From: Alligator mississippiensis
Taxonomy: Eukaryota > Chordata > Crocodylia > Alligatoridae
Direction of reading: 5' to 3'
Length of the DNA: 64,000 nucleotides
Assembly (NCBI RefSeq): GCF_030867095.1
Contig: NC_081832.1
Coordinates: forward strand, 38,759,756 to 38,823,755
The notes under the pieces are model-generated. The model did no database searches and was not told where the DNA came from. It saw nothing but the letters and a program-made list of their open reading frames with translations. Below are positions 21,470 to 35,160 of the stretch, piece by piece. The stretch's first letter is position 1. The number at the start of each line of letters is the position of its first letter. The translations under genes and the position numbers were made by a program.

Positions 21470-21545
21470 CTAAATTGGACTGGCTAGCCAGTGTTAGGAA
21501 TAGATGACCTCCTGAGGTCCCTTCCAACCCCAATTTTCTATGAAA
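21470..21545 (+). mobile_element. CR1 3'-end fragment
   Basis: The sequence AGATGACCTCCTGAGGTCCC followed by TTCCAACCCCAATTTTCTATGAAAG matches the generic CR1 3' tail (short imperfect hairpin, then an ATTCTATGA-like end). Only the last 75 bases or so remain. Confidence 0.65.
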
Positions 21546-24500
21546 GGAGAGACTGATGGGGTGGAAGGGCCAGTGAAGTCTGGGACAAGGCTGTGGAGAT
21601 GAGCTTGATCTTCGGTCTCCTTTGCCATCCCTGGGGCTGGAAGAGAGAATGTTGGATTTATAGTTGGACTGATTTCCTCCTGTTTGGGACTTCACTTTTC
21701 AGATTCATACTCTAGATTTCCCCCCATGGTGCTCTTTAGGCCTCTTCAGAAGTGTGAAACCAAATTGAGCAGAAGCTCTGGAGCTGTCTGCAAACTCTGG
21801 AGATCAGCACCCTGTCAGTTACATTTGTGTCATGCTGGAAGGGTTTCTTTGCAGTTGTAGAAGACAGGAGACTTCTATTTAAACTGAAAAGTTTAAATTC
21901 TGGAGGCTTTGTAAACTTGGGTCCCCATACTTCTTAGGGTCAAGCTAGAAGCTCTCCCTGATGCATGGATTGTTTTCAGGCCCTCCTGGGTAGTGCAGTT
22001 CTTGCATTTCTGAAGTTCTAATGGGCATGTAATACAGGTGTATTGCCCAGAAGAGGAGCTTATGAGTGGATGGTGATGTGTACAGGTACCAGCATTTCTG
22101 ATGACACCTATCTAACTTGGGAGTCTTCCTTATAAGCAGTGGATTTCAGAATTTTAAATTGTATTAAACCTGAACTTGTTGCTGCCAGGAGGGGTGCATT
22201 GCACTGTAGCTGATCAGAGACCAGAAACTGATGTCCATCTTTGCATTGAAAGTTACTAAGTTAATTTGCACTAGTGGTTAATACTGTGCTGGAGGGGGCT
22301 TGCTTATCTATCTTTCATCACCTTGACATTCCATCTTCATTGAAAGGAGGGCTTAGACATGTAGATTTGGGCCAGAAATAACAATTATGATAGTCTAGTC
22401 CACCCTCTTGCCTAGTGCAGGTGAGTGAACTCACTTAGGGCATGATGCATCAAGTCCCAAATTGCTGGCTGAGGTAGAATGTGAGGCTGGAAGCAACTCT
22501 CTTGACTTAAAAGTTCCTTTGTCTTTTGTATGTTGATAAATCATCACTGCCAGAGATGACTTATTTTCTAGGGCTTATAAAAGTAGCTGTAGATTCAACC
22601 CTTGATCTTTGGAGTGGGACAGATTTCACTCAATGGCACATTTGAAAGCTAGCCTCCTTCAGCATGTTTACCTTCTGGTCCATTTCAGACTATAGGATTT
22701 AAAGTACTGTTATGTTTTCAGTATATACAGTTTATTTATGTATATCATCAAGGTATGATGTCTCCAGCAAAGTACAACTCATTAGACATTTGCCAGCTGG
22801 TTTTGTGCCCCTCCTTGGTCCTATTTATAAAAGGGATATATTTAGATGGGACAAACACATTTTCTAATACCTTTTCCTTTGCAACCTAGAGGTCCCTTTT
22901 AACACTGTCATTATTTTATTGTGTTTTCTAACTGACTTTAAATTGAGGTTGCTGACTTTTGGGGCCTGGGACTTTATCTTTCTTGACTAAGTTGGGTTAA
23001 AGCCAGAGCTATTTAGATTCTTGCCCCCTTTAAATTTTGGGTGTTTGGACAGAGTGAGATTCAGAAGCAAAACATACCAGGGTTAGGTTTTCTAGAGCTG
23101 ACAACCTATGGCTGGATTCAGCCCACATTGCTGGGGCTTCAGCAGTGATTGGCAGTGGAGGCCTCAGCTGGGTGCTTGGCTGTGCTGTGATTTAGCAGTA
23201 GGGAGCTTTCCATGGCGCACAGCAGCTAGGCAGTGGCTAGAAGCAATGTTAGGGAGATGAAGTAGTGGGGTGACAGCTGGGTCCAAATTGGGCTATTCCA
23301 TTCTGCTGCTGCAAAGCATTGCCAGCTGATGTTCTAGAACATGCCGGTTCTCTTGCTCTGCCTCTAGAATCAGATGGATAATTTTTTGATTTGGTGGGGG
23401 GGAAGGGTTTGCACTGGAGGCTGAGAACAGTCCTGTGTGTATGCGAATGTATCCCAGCCTGTGCTACATAGGTCTAGAAACACCATGCAGTCTGTATATT
23501 TCAGTACAGATGATAGTTATTGATGCAGAAATCCCTTTACACCCAGATGCTGAATTGTCTTCTGCTTTCTGATCAGGAGTGTCAGAGAGAGTGCTCAGTT
23601 GATCTCTCTCTAGCTCCTACTGTGGATACACAAGAGACCTGTGCTCTGTGCATCTGTCCTAGCACTCCCCAAGTACCAGGCTTTGATTAAAAACATTTCT
23701 CTAAAGAGGCTGCACAAGTCTCTTGGTTCAGATTGTGAGCCATCCAAGTGGAGGAACTGTGCCTTTAAGAGCCACAGGCTGTCTTTGTCCAGCAGTGCAA
23801 AGAACAGGAGCCCTGAGTCCCTGCTCAGCAGAATGGAAAATGTGAGATGTGATATGGCAGCAGCTGAAGAGGGATTTGAAGACAAAGACTTGGGGTCTAG
23901 AGATGTGGTTTGCGATGAGAGGGGGGGGAAAGCCTTCAGACTGATCTCTGCTCAGTGATAAAAGGCTTAGGCCTACAGACATTTAACAGATGGGATCAGA
24001 ATTGCTACCACCCAGGGGTCCAAATCTGACCTGCTCAGCCTCAATGCCCCTTCCCACTTGGATTTGGATTTTTTACCTTTCCATTTGTCCGATCAGAAAG
24101 CTCAGGCTGGATTTTGGGGCATTCTATTTTACATGCTTACCTACTGGAATAGTAATGGGAACAACAAATACAAACTAAGTGAATCCTCAGAATGGGGAGA
24201 GGTCCCAAGATGTTGTTAGCTTCCTGTAGGTATGCCCCATTCCCGTGGTAAAGCCCAAGCTTTGTCCAATGAAGGACGGGTCACCAACATGCCAGGAGCC
24301 AGTGTTTGCTGCTAGTTTGCAGGATCAAGTCCATTCTACTCTCTTACAATACAGCATTGTGCTTTAGGAGACTGGAAGTCCCACAATGCAGTGCCCCATG
24401 CAGCAGCTAATCAAATCAAGGTAGACTGGTATTCTACTACCTTGCCCTCTGATGCAGATACAGGGACCTGGGAGCCATTTCACAGAATTCTGTTGGGTAG

Positions 24501-27479
24501 CTGCAGTCAGGCAAAGTCATGGTTATCATCAGTTACCTATGTTTTGGAGAGCAGCCTTGCTAGCTGTTGGTATGTGATTGGAATGCAGCATGTGATGAGA
24601 GGGACTTGGCAACTCCTTTTATTTTTGAAATGTTGCACATTTGATTTAGCATTGTTTTAAACTCCCAGCTGTTTGGTGGTTAATTTATGGGGGCAGGTGT
24701 AAAGCTGTGAACTGTTTGTTTGTTTTTTTCCCTTAGCACATCTTAATCTCTGTTGAGCTGACTGTCAGGAGCTGGCAAGGTGCAGTGTGGGGAGGGAGAG
24801 GGAAGGAGAAAGGGAAATGTTGCTTCACTTTACAATCTCTCCTTGCAACTGCCACATTTGGGAGCTCAGGAGGCCAAGTTCAGCTGTTCCACTGGGTTTG
24901 TAGTGATGTGCAGTGTGTCCAGCTATTTACCTGGCACAGAGTGAAAGAGGGGACTACATTTGCTGACCTTCTCTGCTTTCCAGAGAAACCCAGAGGTAAG
25001 AGTAGTCCAGTGCTGGCTTTTTAAGCTCAAGTTTTGTGTTTTACAGCTAGGTTACATTGTGCCCTGACCCCCTGAAACTGCTCCAACGTATTTCACAGAG
25101 GTGAAAGAAACTATGCCAAGCTGCCACCAGTCTCTTGACTTTTACCCACAGAAATGAAAACCAAAACCATACAGTCTCTGTTTAGCTTCAGAAAAGGGGC
25201 AATGTCTGGAATATTTGTCAAAGATTTTTGAAAGCAATTGGTAATTTTAGATGCCCAACTTGAGATGCCTTGAAGGGCACACAAGAGCTTCTGAGAATCG
25301 GGGCCTGAGAAATGCCTCAAGTTGAACACCCAGATTCACCTGATTAGTTTTCAACATGTAGGCTTTGGATTCCTAGTGTAACATTCCCATTGATCTCAGT
25401 GGAGCTGGGATGCTACTTCCATCCTGTAGAGCTAGAATTGATTATCCAGTGGGGGAGAATCTGGCAAGACAACATGAGCTAAAAGGAATGAAGAGAATGA
25501 GCAGATAGGAGAGGGTGGCAGGAGGGGGTTGATCTCTCTTATTCTCACCCTTCCAAGTATCTCAGAAACACAAGCAAATCATGTATGCCTGAAGTGTAGT
25601 CCTGTTCCCTTACTCTTTGCTCTGAGGCAGGTAATTTTGCATACTTCCTGAAGCAGTGGCAGTTGGCTGCCAGTGTCTGGCCATCTGACAGCCCAATGTC
25701 TTGTAGCTTGTGAGAATCGAGTCCCTTCTGTGTACACCGGAGTTTTCTTCCCTCATTTGGGCAATCTCAGCATCTGAGGGGTTCTTCTGGAGGATTGCTC
25801 TGGAGGATTGCTCTTATGCTACCTGATTTAGAAGCCACTACATGACAGACAGTCTTTCTTTTAATTGGTACTCAGCAGCTCAGACAGACAGATGTGTTAA
25901 AATAAACCTTCCCTGCTAGAGGGACAGGGCTGACGATTTTGGGTACTGGTTTCTCTTCTTTTGTCCCCATCCTCTTGTTTTTCCATTCTCTCATTTTCCT
26001 TTTGCATCTTGTCCATACTTACACTGAAAGCTCCTCAGTGCAGATATTCGCTTCTGGTATGTGAAAGTACAGTGCCCAGTATGCTGGGTCTTAGTCATTG
26101 TTTGGAGAACTGGGATGTGACTAAAGTTAGTAATAATAACTAAGGGACTACAATACTCATGAGAGACATAGTTTCCCCTTAACTCCAGGCTGCTGGAATT
26201 TTTTGTATTTGGCAGCATGAGGTTTGCTGTCCCTTTACACCCACTTTATCCTGGCTAGTGTAATTACACTTACTTTTTGTCTGATCCTTTTTGAATCATG
26301 TAAAGCTCTCTGTCTCAATATATCATGGCAGTAAGTTGCACAGAGCAGATATGGATTATAGCAAAATATATTGCTTTACTAGTTTTAGCTAGAGATGTGA
26401 AGGCCTGGAAAAACCCCTGTTTTTTCTCGAGGACTTTTTTTTTGTTTTTTTTCTGAAAAATTGGAAAATTTAATTTTTTGTGAAAAATTAAAATAACCCT
26501 TCTTATGAAATATTTTCTTTTAGAATGATGAATAAAATGTTTAAGACAAGGTGTTCATATATTTCTACACTTTACTCCCCCAAAACGTTTTCTAATGTAA
26601 CTATGTAATAGGAAGACTTTTTATGTAAGACTATCTACAGTATCAGATTGTTACAGTTCCTGCACACTGAGGAAAAGCAGTACAGTACAATTCTCAAATG
26701 CAAGAGCAAGATCCATTTCTGCCCCCAGGGGGCACTGCCATTTTCACAAGAGAAGGAACAAGGAATCAGAGTCTTCTCTGCTTGTGGACTTCCTCTGTTG
26801 TTGACTTTTGATCTAGAGGTTGGTGGATCTGCGCCTGTCCTCCTGACTAGACCCCAAAGGACTGGGACTGGACTTTGGCAGTAGCATCCATTTGTTTCTG
26901 TAGAGATTAGAAACAAGGAACTTATTGCCCTGCTTGCTCAAAAACCTCAGGAGAGGAGACGGAGCAAGTCTAAAGGTTTTGGAGTTGGAAAGAACCTGTC
27001 TCCTCCTGGCCCCGTGACCTTGAGATCCACAGAAGTACAGAAGCAATGCAAAGGAGCTGAAAGAAAGTATACTTCTTTATTGAAAGGTAAGAATTTAAAT
27101 TTCTCTGAATTCAGGATATTAAACTATTTTAGCTGCATTAGTATGTTTGCATAACATATGTGATTTCATAATTGAATTCCTACTAATCTGATGTTTTGTG
27201 ACAAATCACCCAACCTTAGCAGTGAGGTGAGGCCTGCAGGGCCGAGAAGCTGTTCAGTTAACTCTGAGGAGGCCTCTCCTCTATCCATTACTAAATTTGT
27301 ACATGCTGTAGCTTTGTGTTTACATATGCAAGCTAGCCACTAAATTACAATTTTTCTTTTTTCTCCCTCAGCAAAGTGGTGTGACCAACTTCTAGCATAT
27401 GGAAGCATTTCTAAATTGCAAGTTATTCTGAGGGGAAAAAAAAAGTGATTTGCATATATGGTCAAATGAAATATGCATT

Positions 27480-29213
27480 TCCAAATGCTACTAGGATGGC
27501 CGAACGTATCCTTGTATGTAAGAAGTGTCCTGCAGACATTAAAAAAATCTTTCATGGGTGTAAGTGAGGAGGAGGTAGATTATGATGATGAAAGTGCAAG
27601 TAGCTTTTTCCAGTGTTCTTGATCCAGAAGTCCTCCTACTGCTGCAGCTGCTGCTTTTTGTTCTTCTATAACATCAGCATCACAAAGGGTTGTCCAATCA
27701 ACATCCTCATGTAACCAAATGTTTCAACAACTGTATACAAAAGACTCTCAATAGCTTTATTTGCAGACAAAATGACACCTGAAGTTCAGGGAAAAAATTG
27801 ACTAAGCTTTTGCAAGAGCAGTATATTCTTCTGAGATGCCATTGTCAATAATGGAAAATGCATACTGGCAGGAAGGTTTTAAATTACTAAGACTATCATA
27901 GTGTTTGCCCAGCAGACATTCTTTGAGCAAGCCTCTTTTAGAGTCAGAATATGAACATGTAATGCAATCTGTGCAAGGAAAAATCAATGAAGCACTGTCT
28001 TGCAGTACATACAGATGGATGGATAAATGTTTGGGGAGAAGGAATCATAAACTTTGTGATAACACCTCAACCAGTTTTTTACAGAAGCATTGAAACAGGA
28101 GAGAACAGGCATACTACAAAGTATATCAGTAGTAAAATATGTGAAGTCATACATAAGATTGGGAGTGATAAAGTATTTTTTTTGCTGACTGACAGTGCAA
28201 GTAATATGAAAGCAGCATGGGATGTTGGATAGATATTCACATATTACTGCAATAGGGTGTGCATCCCATGATATCATTAAGTTGGACACACTGCAAAAGG
28301 TCTATAGAAGAGCAAAATAAGTTATAAAACACGTAAAAGCTAGTCGGATTGTAGCTGCATTCTTTTAGGAAGCAGCAGGAAGAAAAGAATGTAAAGAATA
28401 AAATAGTGACACTCAAAACTCTGTAGCAAAGCTAGATGTGGTAGAGTGGTGATCTCATTTCAAGAAACCATAATAATTGAAGATCTTAAAGTACCCAGAA
28501 TTGTAAGGAACACTGTACTTGATGAGGATGTCTTCTGGTTTCAGCTGCAGAACTCCCTGAAGACTAAAGCCAGTTCCTTTAGCAGTCACTGAATCTGAAT
28601 GAGACAGCGCACTTTTGTTAGACATTCCTTACCAAATGGCCCAGATAAAAAACTGTTTTTGAGAATCTAAGTGTATCTCTGCTTTCAAGTACAGAAGACA
28701 GAAAATGAAAGACTTTATTAATAGTTGGGAAACATTTTGTTGCCAATCAATTCATTCTGCTGCAAATCTCTTGGATCCAAGATTCAAAGGCAGAAATGTT
28801 AGTGACGATAGCACTACTACTGCATTTGACTGGATTACGAAACAAGCAACACATTTAGGACTTGATGTTGGAAAGGTACTTTCAAATGTTGCAGAATATA
28901 GAACATCTTCAGGTATTTGGTCCAGAAGTGCAGTCTGGGACTCTGCCAAGCATATTCCTCCTGCAACATGCCTTTGCACGACAGCCTCTGACTCCTCTTG
29001 CTTCTCACCTGCTTCAGATTCTTCCATTTTCTGCAGATGTGAAAGAAACTGGTGTGTTTGGAAATGCTAAAAATAAACTAACGTGAAAGAGTAGAGAAGC
29101 TTGTCTCAATCCAGGCAAAACTTCAATTTTCAGAAGTCTGTGAAGATGATAAAAATGAAGGCTCGGAAGCGGAAACTGCTGATAGCGATAGCTCAGAAAA
29201 TGAGACTGATTAA
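27480..29213 (+). pseudogene. hAT transposase pseudogene (DUF659-type)
   Basis: An N-terminal relic ATRMAERILVCKKCPADIKK (about 27488-27545) recalls the end of a BED-type zinc finger. The core reads AVHTDGWINVWGEGIINFVI, ..PVFYRSIETGENRHTTKYI and KVFFLLTDSASNMKAAW (27999-28228), a DUF659 region with the second catalytic Asp in TDSASNM. After a decayed middle, LLDPRFKG and a hAT dimerisation tail (FGPEVQ..., LTPLASHLLQI, VKETGVFGNAKNKL) appear in alternating frames. The C-terminus is acidic (DSSENETD) with stop TAA at 29211-29213, overlapping an AATAAA at 29213-29218. Several frameshifts, for example near 28000, inactivate it. Confidence 0.8.
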
Positions 29214-29596
29214 ATAAAGTTTCATGTAGCAAAATTTGTATTCAATGAGTTTTGGTTTTTCTTTTTTCCTTTTTTTTCCCTCGGCTCTTTTTGAGTGAAA
29301 ATGAGTGTTTTCTGTATCTGCTTGACATTGTGGGGAGACTAAGTCCAGAATACATAATAACTGCCTTTGTTTTACTATAATATTGATAGTTTCTTCTATT
29401 TTTAACTTTAATTTTGCCTGCTTTTCATAAACTGGAAAAAACTAAGAAATGCTAGGTTCCTTAGAGTTCAGCAGCTTGTAGCTCCATTTATAACAAAAAT
29501 TAAAAACATTTTAAAGTAAATTCAATTAGTAGATTTGCAATTATTGTCTGAATAAGCTAAACTTTTAAATTTCAATAAATATACCAAGCATAAATT

Positions 29597-29790
29597 CATA
29601 GACTGTAAGGCCAGAAGGGATCATTGGGTCCAGTCCCCTGCGCCAAGCAGGAAAGATAACGGGGGGTCAGGTGACCTGAGAAAGGTGACTGTCTAGTCTC
29701 CTCTTGAAGATTTCTAGGGTAGGTGATTGTGCCACCTGTGGAGGGAGCTTATTTCACAGTCACCCTGACTGTGAAGAAGTTTTATGATAA
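29597..29790 (-). mobile_element. CR1 3'-end fragment inside the hAT element
   Basis: Begins AAATTCATAGACTGTAAGGC and continues with GGAAAGATA, CTCCTCTTGAAGAT and a decayed GTGAAGAAGTTTT block. These are the same landmarks, in the same order, as the 3' ends of minus-strand CR1 copies at 4388, 10495, 13886 and 51181, but more diverged. Confidence 0.75.
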
Positions 29791-32396
29791 TAAACTTGAT
29801 AATTTTATGAGGAAACCAAGTTATGTATAATACATTTTATGTTCTTAAATTAGCAAAGTGAGTTTAGATCTGTAAAGGGTGCTAAAAAATAAGTATTGCA
29901 TATATTTAAATTTTTCCCCAAATTTCTGTTTTTTTCAGACCCTCCACCCCCTGGAAAAAAGTTTGTTTTTTTCCAAGGCGTCAAAATTTATGGAAATTTT
30001 ACATCTCTAGTTTTAGCTGTGTTTTATTCTTGCAAACATCTTAAACAGGTGTATAATTTTGCCTATCTGAATAGTTTTGTGGACTTCAATAGGCTAAGGA
30101 TTTCATCCAACAGATTTATGGCAGAACTCTTGTTGGCTTCAGCAGAGCCAGGAGTGTGTCTGCTCACGAGTCAAGTCACATGCACACTGATGTGTTTTCA
30201 GGATTGGAACCCCAATCTTTCCATGCCTGCCATCATTTTGTTGATGTCTCTGAACCTTTGCTGTTTAAATTCTTCCTTCTTGATATAGAGTGACCAGAAC
30301 TGGAACAGTACATTTTAAGAACATAATCTTCTCAATATAATTCCTACCCTTTCTGGAGACACTTTAGGGCACAGACAGAAGAGCAGCTCCCCACTATAAC
30401 TCATAATGCTTTGCAGAAAGCATTCTGAGTTGCAAGGATCACCCAGACCACAGAAGTTCACTTTTGGGTCTTAGCGTGGGTGGTGGGGGGTGGAATGCAG
30501 CTGCTGGCTGCTAGCCTGCAGCCCCCTTTTCCAGTAGCGATGGTCCTTCCTCCCTTTCAGAATAGGAGCAGAGGGAGCTTGTTCTAGGGGTTCCCCAAGG
30601 TGAGGTGGAGGGGAGGAGGGGGCTCTAATCCACCCATGCCACCCTGCAGCCCCGGCTGAAAAAACCCGGGACTGAACTCCCTCCACTCCTTCCCCCCCCT
30701 CTCCCCCCCCCATTCTGAAAACAACTCTGAGGCTGGGAGGCAGGCAGTTGCAAGTTAAGTTATAGATGACACTGTTTTGAAACATCTTCATTTGACCACC
30801 TTATGCAATGTACTTCTGTTTGGTCACAGCTGTAGAGCGCTTTCCAGGGGCAAATTGGGTGAAAATTGTCACTTCTGTCTGTACCCCTAATGTCTTATTT
30901 GTTCATGTTAATTGAGCTGCTCCAAATGGTGCTGAGGTTCTTTCCATAGTGATTACAATTAGTTCACAATCCATCTATGTATACACATTCAGTTCTTCCT
31001 GCCGATATCTTTACTTCAAATTTCATCTACTTTTGTATTTGCCAGTTGTTAAGGCCTTCTGAGTAGTCTCTCAGCCTCTTTTTTTGCTCTTGACAAACCT
31101 AAATAATGTTGTTGTCTGCAGATTTGGCCACCTTTATTGCATCACTCGTTGCAGCACATAACAAGTACATCTGCTAGAGAAGCTGGTTCAAGGAGAGAGG
31201 TCTCTTTGTGGACCACTTCTCCTTCGATTCTGAAAGCGGACACTTTGTTTCTATTCTTTCTCTCAAATGGTTTTTAATTTATGGCAACACTTTAGTGTCT
31301 ACCCTGTGGGTGCTTGGTTTTCTTCACAATCTCTTGAGATGCACTTTACTCTAGGCTTCTTGAAAGAACAGCTTGTATCTCTTCATTCTTTATTGTTTGT
31401 TTGTTAACTACCTCAACACATTCTAATAGGTTACATTTTCCTGTACAGAAGCAGAGTCTGCTTACCTCCTCATGTCATTGTCTTTTAGACATTGTTAAAT
31501 AAAGCTTATTGGACTGTAATTCTCTGACAAGTAACATGCTATCTGATTCTGCCGATAGATTTAATATTTGTATGGTAAATCTGCTGCATCACTTGTGTTT
31601 CTGTAGAACTCTTGGGTGTGTTCTGTCTGGGCTGGGAGACTTAAAGTGCTTTCATTTAATTAGCTTGTTCAGCATCTCTTGTCAGCTGAAAATACCTCAC
31701 TTTTACCTGAAAAGTATAGCTTTGGGGAGTGTGTCCATCCCTGAGGGGAATATTGATGACGACAAGTTATTTAGTTTTTCTTTAATGTTCTTAACCTCCT
31801 GGATGATTCCATGTTATTCTGGAGATCTTGCTGACTCAGGCCTCTTGCTCTTACCTATTGTCATTTGTATTTATGTCCTTGCTTATTTACTTTTTCAATT
31901 CCCTCTTTGCCCTCCTAATTTCCATCTTGTATTTCACTTGTCATAGTTTATGGTGTTTTGTGTCGGTGAGCCCTGACTTGAAGGCTTGACGTTGGAAGGG
32001 TGTCTTGAAACTCTTGCTCCTGACTTTGCAACCATGCTTGTTACTGTTTTTGTTTGGCTTTTTTATTTTGCTTCCCCACTGAAATACTCAAATGGAAAGA
32101 AGTACAAATGCCTTTTTCTTTTGTTGGCTGTCAGTAAAGTGAAAGCTGAAATCAGTAGGAATGGGCTGGCATTGGGCTTCATGCTCCCTTGGCTGGCCGG
32201 TTTACCAGGCCCTGATTTTTAACATCTTCCTGATGAGAGATTTTTCCTTACTTTTCATCTCTAACCTCCTAGTCTTAATTTCCTCCCATTATTACTTCAT
32301 TGGAAACCTTTCATATCATTGGTAATTAGCACACTCCAGCAGCCTTGTGTATTCAGCATCCCCACGTTTCAGAATGGTGGCAGGGGTGCTTTTAAC

Positions 32397-33025
32397 TAGA
32401 GGTGCAGACACATTGGTCCGATTATCAGATCAGCACCGATATAAAGAAAATTGACTGTATTGGAAATTGGCCTGATGTGGCCAATAATTTGGCCAATTAA
32501 ATGCCCCATGCATGTGCGCAGCTGCAGCGTAGCATATAGGCAGTGAGGAGCACAGCCTGGCAGCTTGGAGAGCTGTGTTCAGTTGGTAAGTCTGTTGTGG
32601 TGGAAGGGGTGGGGGGGGGAGATTAAGGGCCCAGTGGCAAGGGAGGAAGTGGGGCTGGGGCAGGGGTAGGCGTGGGTGGGATGCAGGACGGAGCCACAGC
32701 TCATGTAGTGGGTGGGTCCCACTGCTGTGCTTGCCCCCCCTCCCGGAAGGGTATGAGTGCGTGAGATTGGTGGTGCACTTCTTGTGAAAAGTGCTGTTGA
32801 TGCTGTTGGTGACACATGTGGGTAGTTGTAAACTCACCATCTCCCCCCTCACCACCAACACTACTGCAGCAGCCTGCAGGAGCTCCCCAATCGGCCCACC
32901 CCCACTGCTGACAGTTGTGGCTGCCTGTGGGAGCTCGCTGTTGCCACGCCCCCGCCACCACCACCTGTGGGCAGTCACCGTACCCCCCCCCCCAACCTCC
33001 GGGAGCATGCATCGTTCGTGATAAT
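32397..33025. repeat. Probable dispersed repeat, unclassified
   Basis: Starts TAGAGGTGCAGACACATTGG followed by CCGATTATCAGATCAGCACCGATA, resembling the left end of hAT-like elements. The interior is GC-rich with C and G runs. No matching right terminus or duplication was found, so only a truncated or diverged element can be proposed. Confidence 0.35.
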
Positions 33026-34675
33026 TATAATACTTAGGCAGCCTTTGCAAAAGCATTATTATTATAGCCTTTAATTATGTGATCGCATACTGCTTTTCAG
33101 TCAGCCTGGAGGGAACTGTGTTATCTGCTGAGTTGCTCAAGATGAAACAGTAGCCTTAGCTCTTAACAATGTGGGTCTTTTTAAATGTTACCCTCATTTC
33201 TAAAGCTCTACACACTGCTGAGATCCCTTTAAGAACAGGTCTTCTACAATGGTGTATTGCTCTCTAGAGCTTTCTTGTCTAAAGATCTTGTTCTTCTTTT
33301 CCAAATTAGGTTGGCATTTTTGTCCTGGATGTCTGATCATGGGTGCTTCCATGAATAACAAAAGCACAGCAGTGGAAGCCAGTCATATGAGAAATGCTGT
33401 CCCAAAGATTTTTTTTTTGGCTTTTAATGCCAATGTGGGTCCATATTGGTGTGCCTAATTGGTCTTGGATGTTGGGTTGGCCAGCAGTGTTTTCTTTGTC
33501 CCCTGTAGAATTTCAGGAATCTGCATTCATATGGTCATGTTAACTCTCTGCTGGAATACCATCCTGGATTGTCTTAACTGAAAATCTTTATTTGTTTTCT
33601 AGTATTTAAAGATGATAGTGACTGATTGTGACCTTAGGATTCTGCCTTGTTGCAGCCTTTTGGGGCATTTCTCAGAGCTTTTGCTGGGCTGGACACTGAA
33701 GGCGAGGTGCAGAATGTATGTTTGTGCCATGTACAAGAATAGAGGCTGGGAGGGGAGAGAGTGACTTAGGAGAACCAGGCTACAAAGTGGGAAGGTGGTC
33801 AGGAGCATTTTTGCGGGCCAGATTCATGTCATGTTTTGTTTAAACAAGGAGCTAGATTGCTAACTAACCAGGTGCCCAGTTTGAATGATGTTGAGTAAAT
33901 TGTGACTGCCCTCATCTTCAGTATAGAACATGAGTCCCAAGACAACACCACATAGCTTGCAGTGCAAGTAGTCTTTGCTTGGGTAAAAAGCATTGTCTCC
34001 TTGGACCTGTAGTCTGCAGAGCGTGCCTCCATATTACTGAGAATGTATTTTAGCACTAACAGTGTTCTTTACACCATATGGACAGCCCCTGCATCAGGGC
34101 AGCCAGGTACCCTTATGTAACTTCATGAGCCATACTTGTTTGCCCTGGGAAGAAGTCTACTTCCCTTTGTCTCTCTAAATGGCAGTTTTCTAGCTGTATA
34201 AGTGGCATTTTGGCACTTAAATGACAATTCAAATCTTGCCCTGGTTAGTGCACTGTGCAAACCCCTGCTGGGTGAGGTGAGGGCTAGAACCTGGGTGTCT
34301 TACTTCCTAGGTAAGTGCCTTAAACACTCAGCTATTGGAGCTAAAATATGAATAAGTCCTACTCCTCCTTTGGGGTCTAACAGTTAGTCATAGGTATCTG
34401 GCCAGGTATGTTTTTATGACTTAGATGCAGCTATGTGTTCAGAATGGGTGTGCATATGTAGCTGCCCAGCCAGTGCATAGCCTATTGTGTATACTCAGTC
34501 TATGCATACACTTACATGCCCACACTGCAGGGGAAACTGAATTGCTCCCTGCATATAAATGCTGAAAATGCAACTTGTGCAGCTAAAAAAGTGGCATTTA
34601 GTGCCACAGGGAAATAGAATTCTATTTTTAGTCATTCATTCTTTGTGGTGCTGGGGTGAAGTTTTATGCATGAAG

Positions 34676-34970
34676 GAGAGGCAGTATGTCACAGCCCAGA
34701 GCACTAGACTTTGAACAAAGAGAGGTGGGTTCTATTCATAACTCTGCTGCTGATTTGCTGAGTGTCCCTGAGGGAGTCAGTCTTTGGCTGTGACCACCTG
34801 TAGCATGTGCCATCATTTATACCATTGTAAAGTGTTCCTAGGTGAGGCTTCTCCTCTTGCTCACCCTTGTCTGGCTTTGGAAGGAGCCTGACAGTGGAAC
34901 ACTGGGTCCTTGGCCTCCACATCTGTGAAACAGAAATTGTGATCACAGCTTCTTCAATGAAATAGTTTTG
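34676..34970 (+). mobile_element. MIR-like SINE
   Basis: Shows the MIR order of a tRNA-derived head (GAGCACTAGACTTTGAAC, GGTGGGTTCTATTCATAACT), a core with TGCTGATTTGCTGAGTGTCC and a late TCCACATCTGTGAAACAGAA block. Old and diverged; no duplication seen. Confidence 0.6.
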
Positions 34971-35087
34971 CCATAAAATGCTGATTCTTAAACCAAACCT
35001 GTGCTAGGTTTGATGGAAGCATGGTCAAGAGTGGTTGACTTGGGTTTACAATGAAGCTTTCTGGTCAGAACCAGAAAGACACCAACA

Positions 35088-35160
35088 CCCCAGAAGAGCC
35101 TGGTGATTAAAGCACTGACATGGGAGACCTGGGTTTTTGTCATGTCTGCTATTTTATCAG
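35088..35160 (+). mobile_element. MIR-like SINE fragment
   Basis: The head GGTGATTAAAGCACTGACAT followed by GGGAGACCTGGGTTTTTGTC is a MIR-type tRNA-related region. A complementary fragment occurs on the other strand at about 35340-35385 (GAACCCAGGTCTCCCAC), and another near 34286-34340. Confidence 0.5.

Larger units (their letters stand above)
26390..30009 (+). mobile_element. hAT DNA transposon with target duplication and decayed transposase
   Basis: It starts TAGAGATGTGAA and ends TTTTACATCTCTA, giving a 9-bp perfect inverted terminal match TAGAGATGT. The octamer GTTTTAGC flanks both ends exactly (26382-26389 and 30010-30017), the hAT signature. Subterminal regions are A/T-rich with GGAAAAA and TTTTTTCC runs on both sides. 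It carries a + strand transposase relic (27480-29213) and a later CR1 3' fragment at 29597-29790. Length is 3620 bp including that insertion. Confidence 0.9.

Noticed and set aside
30471..30791. GC-rich 106-codon minus frame
   Set aside because: Low-complexity G/C-run sequence without conserved features.
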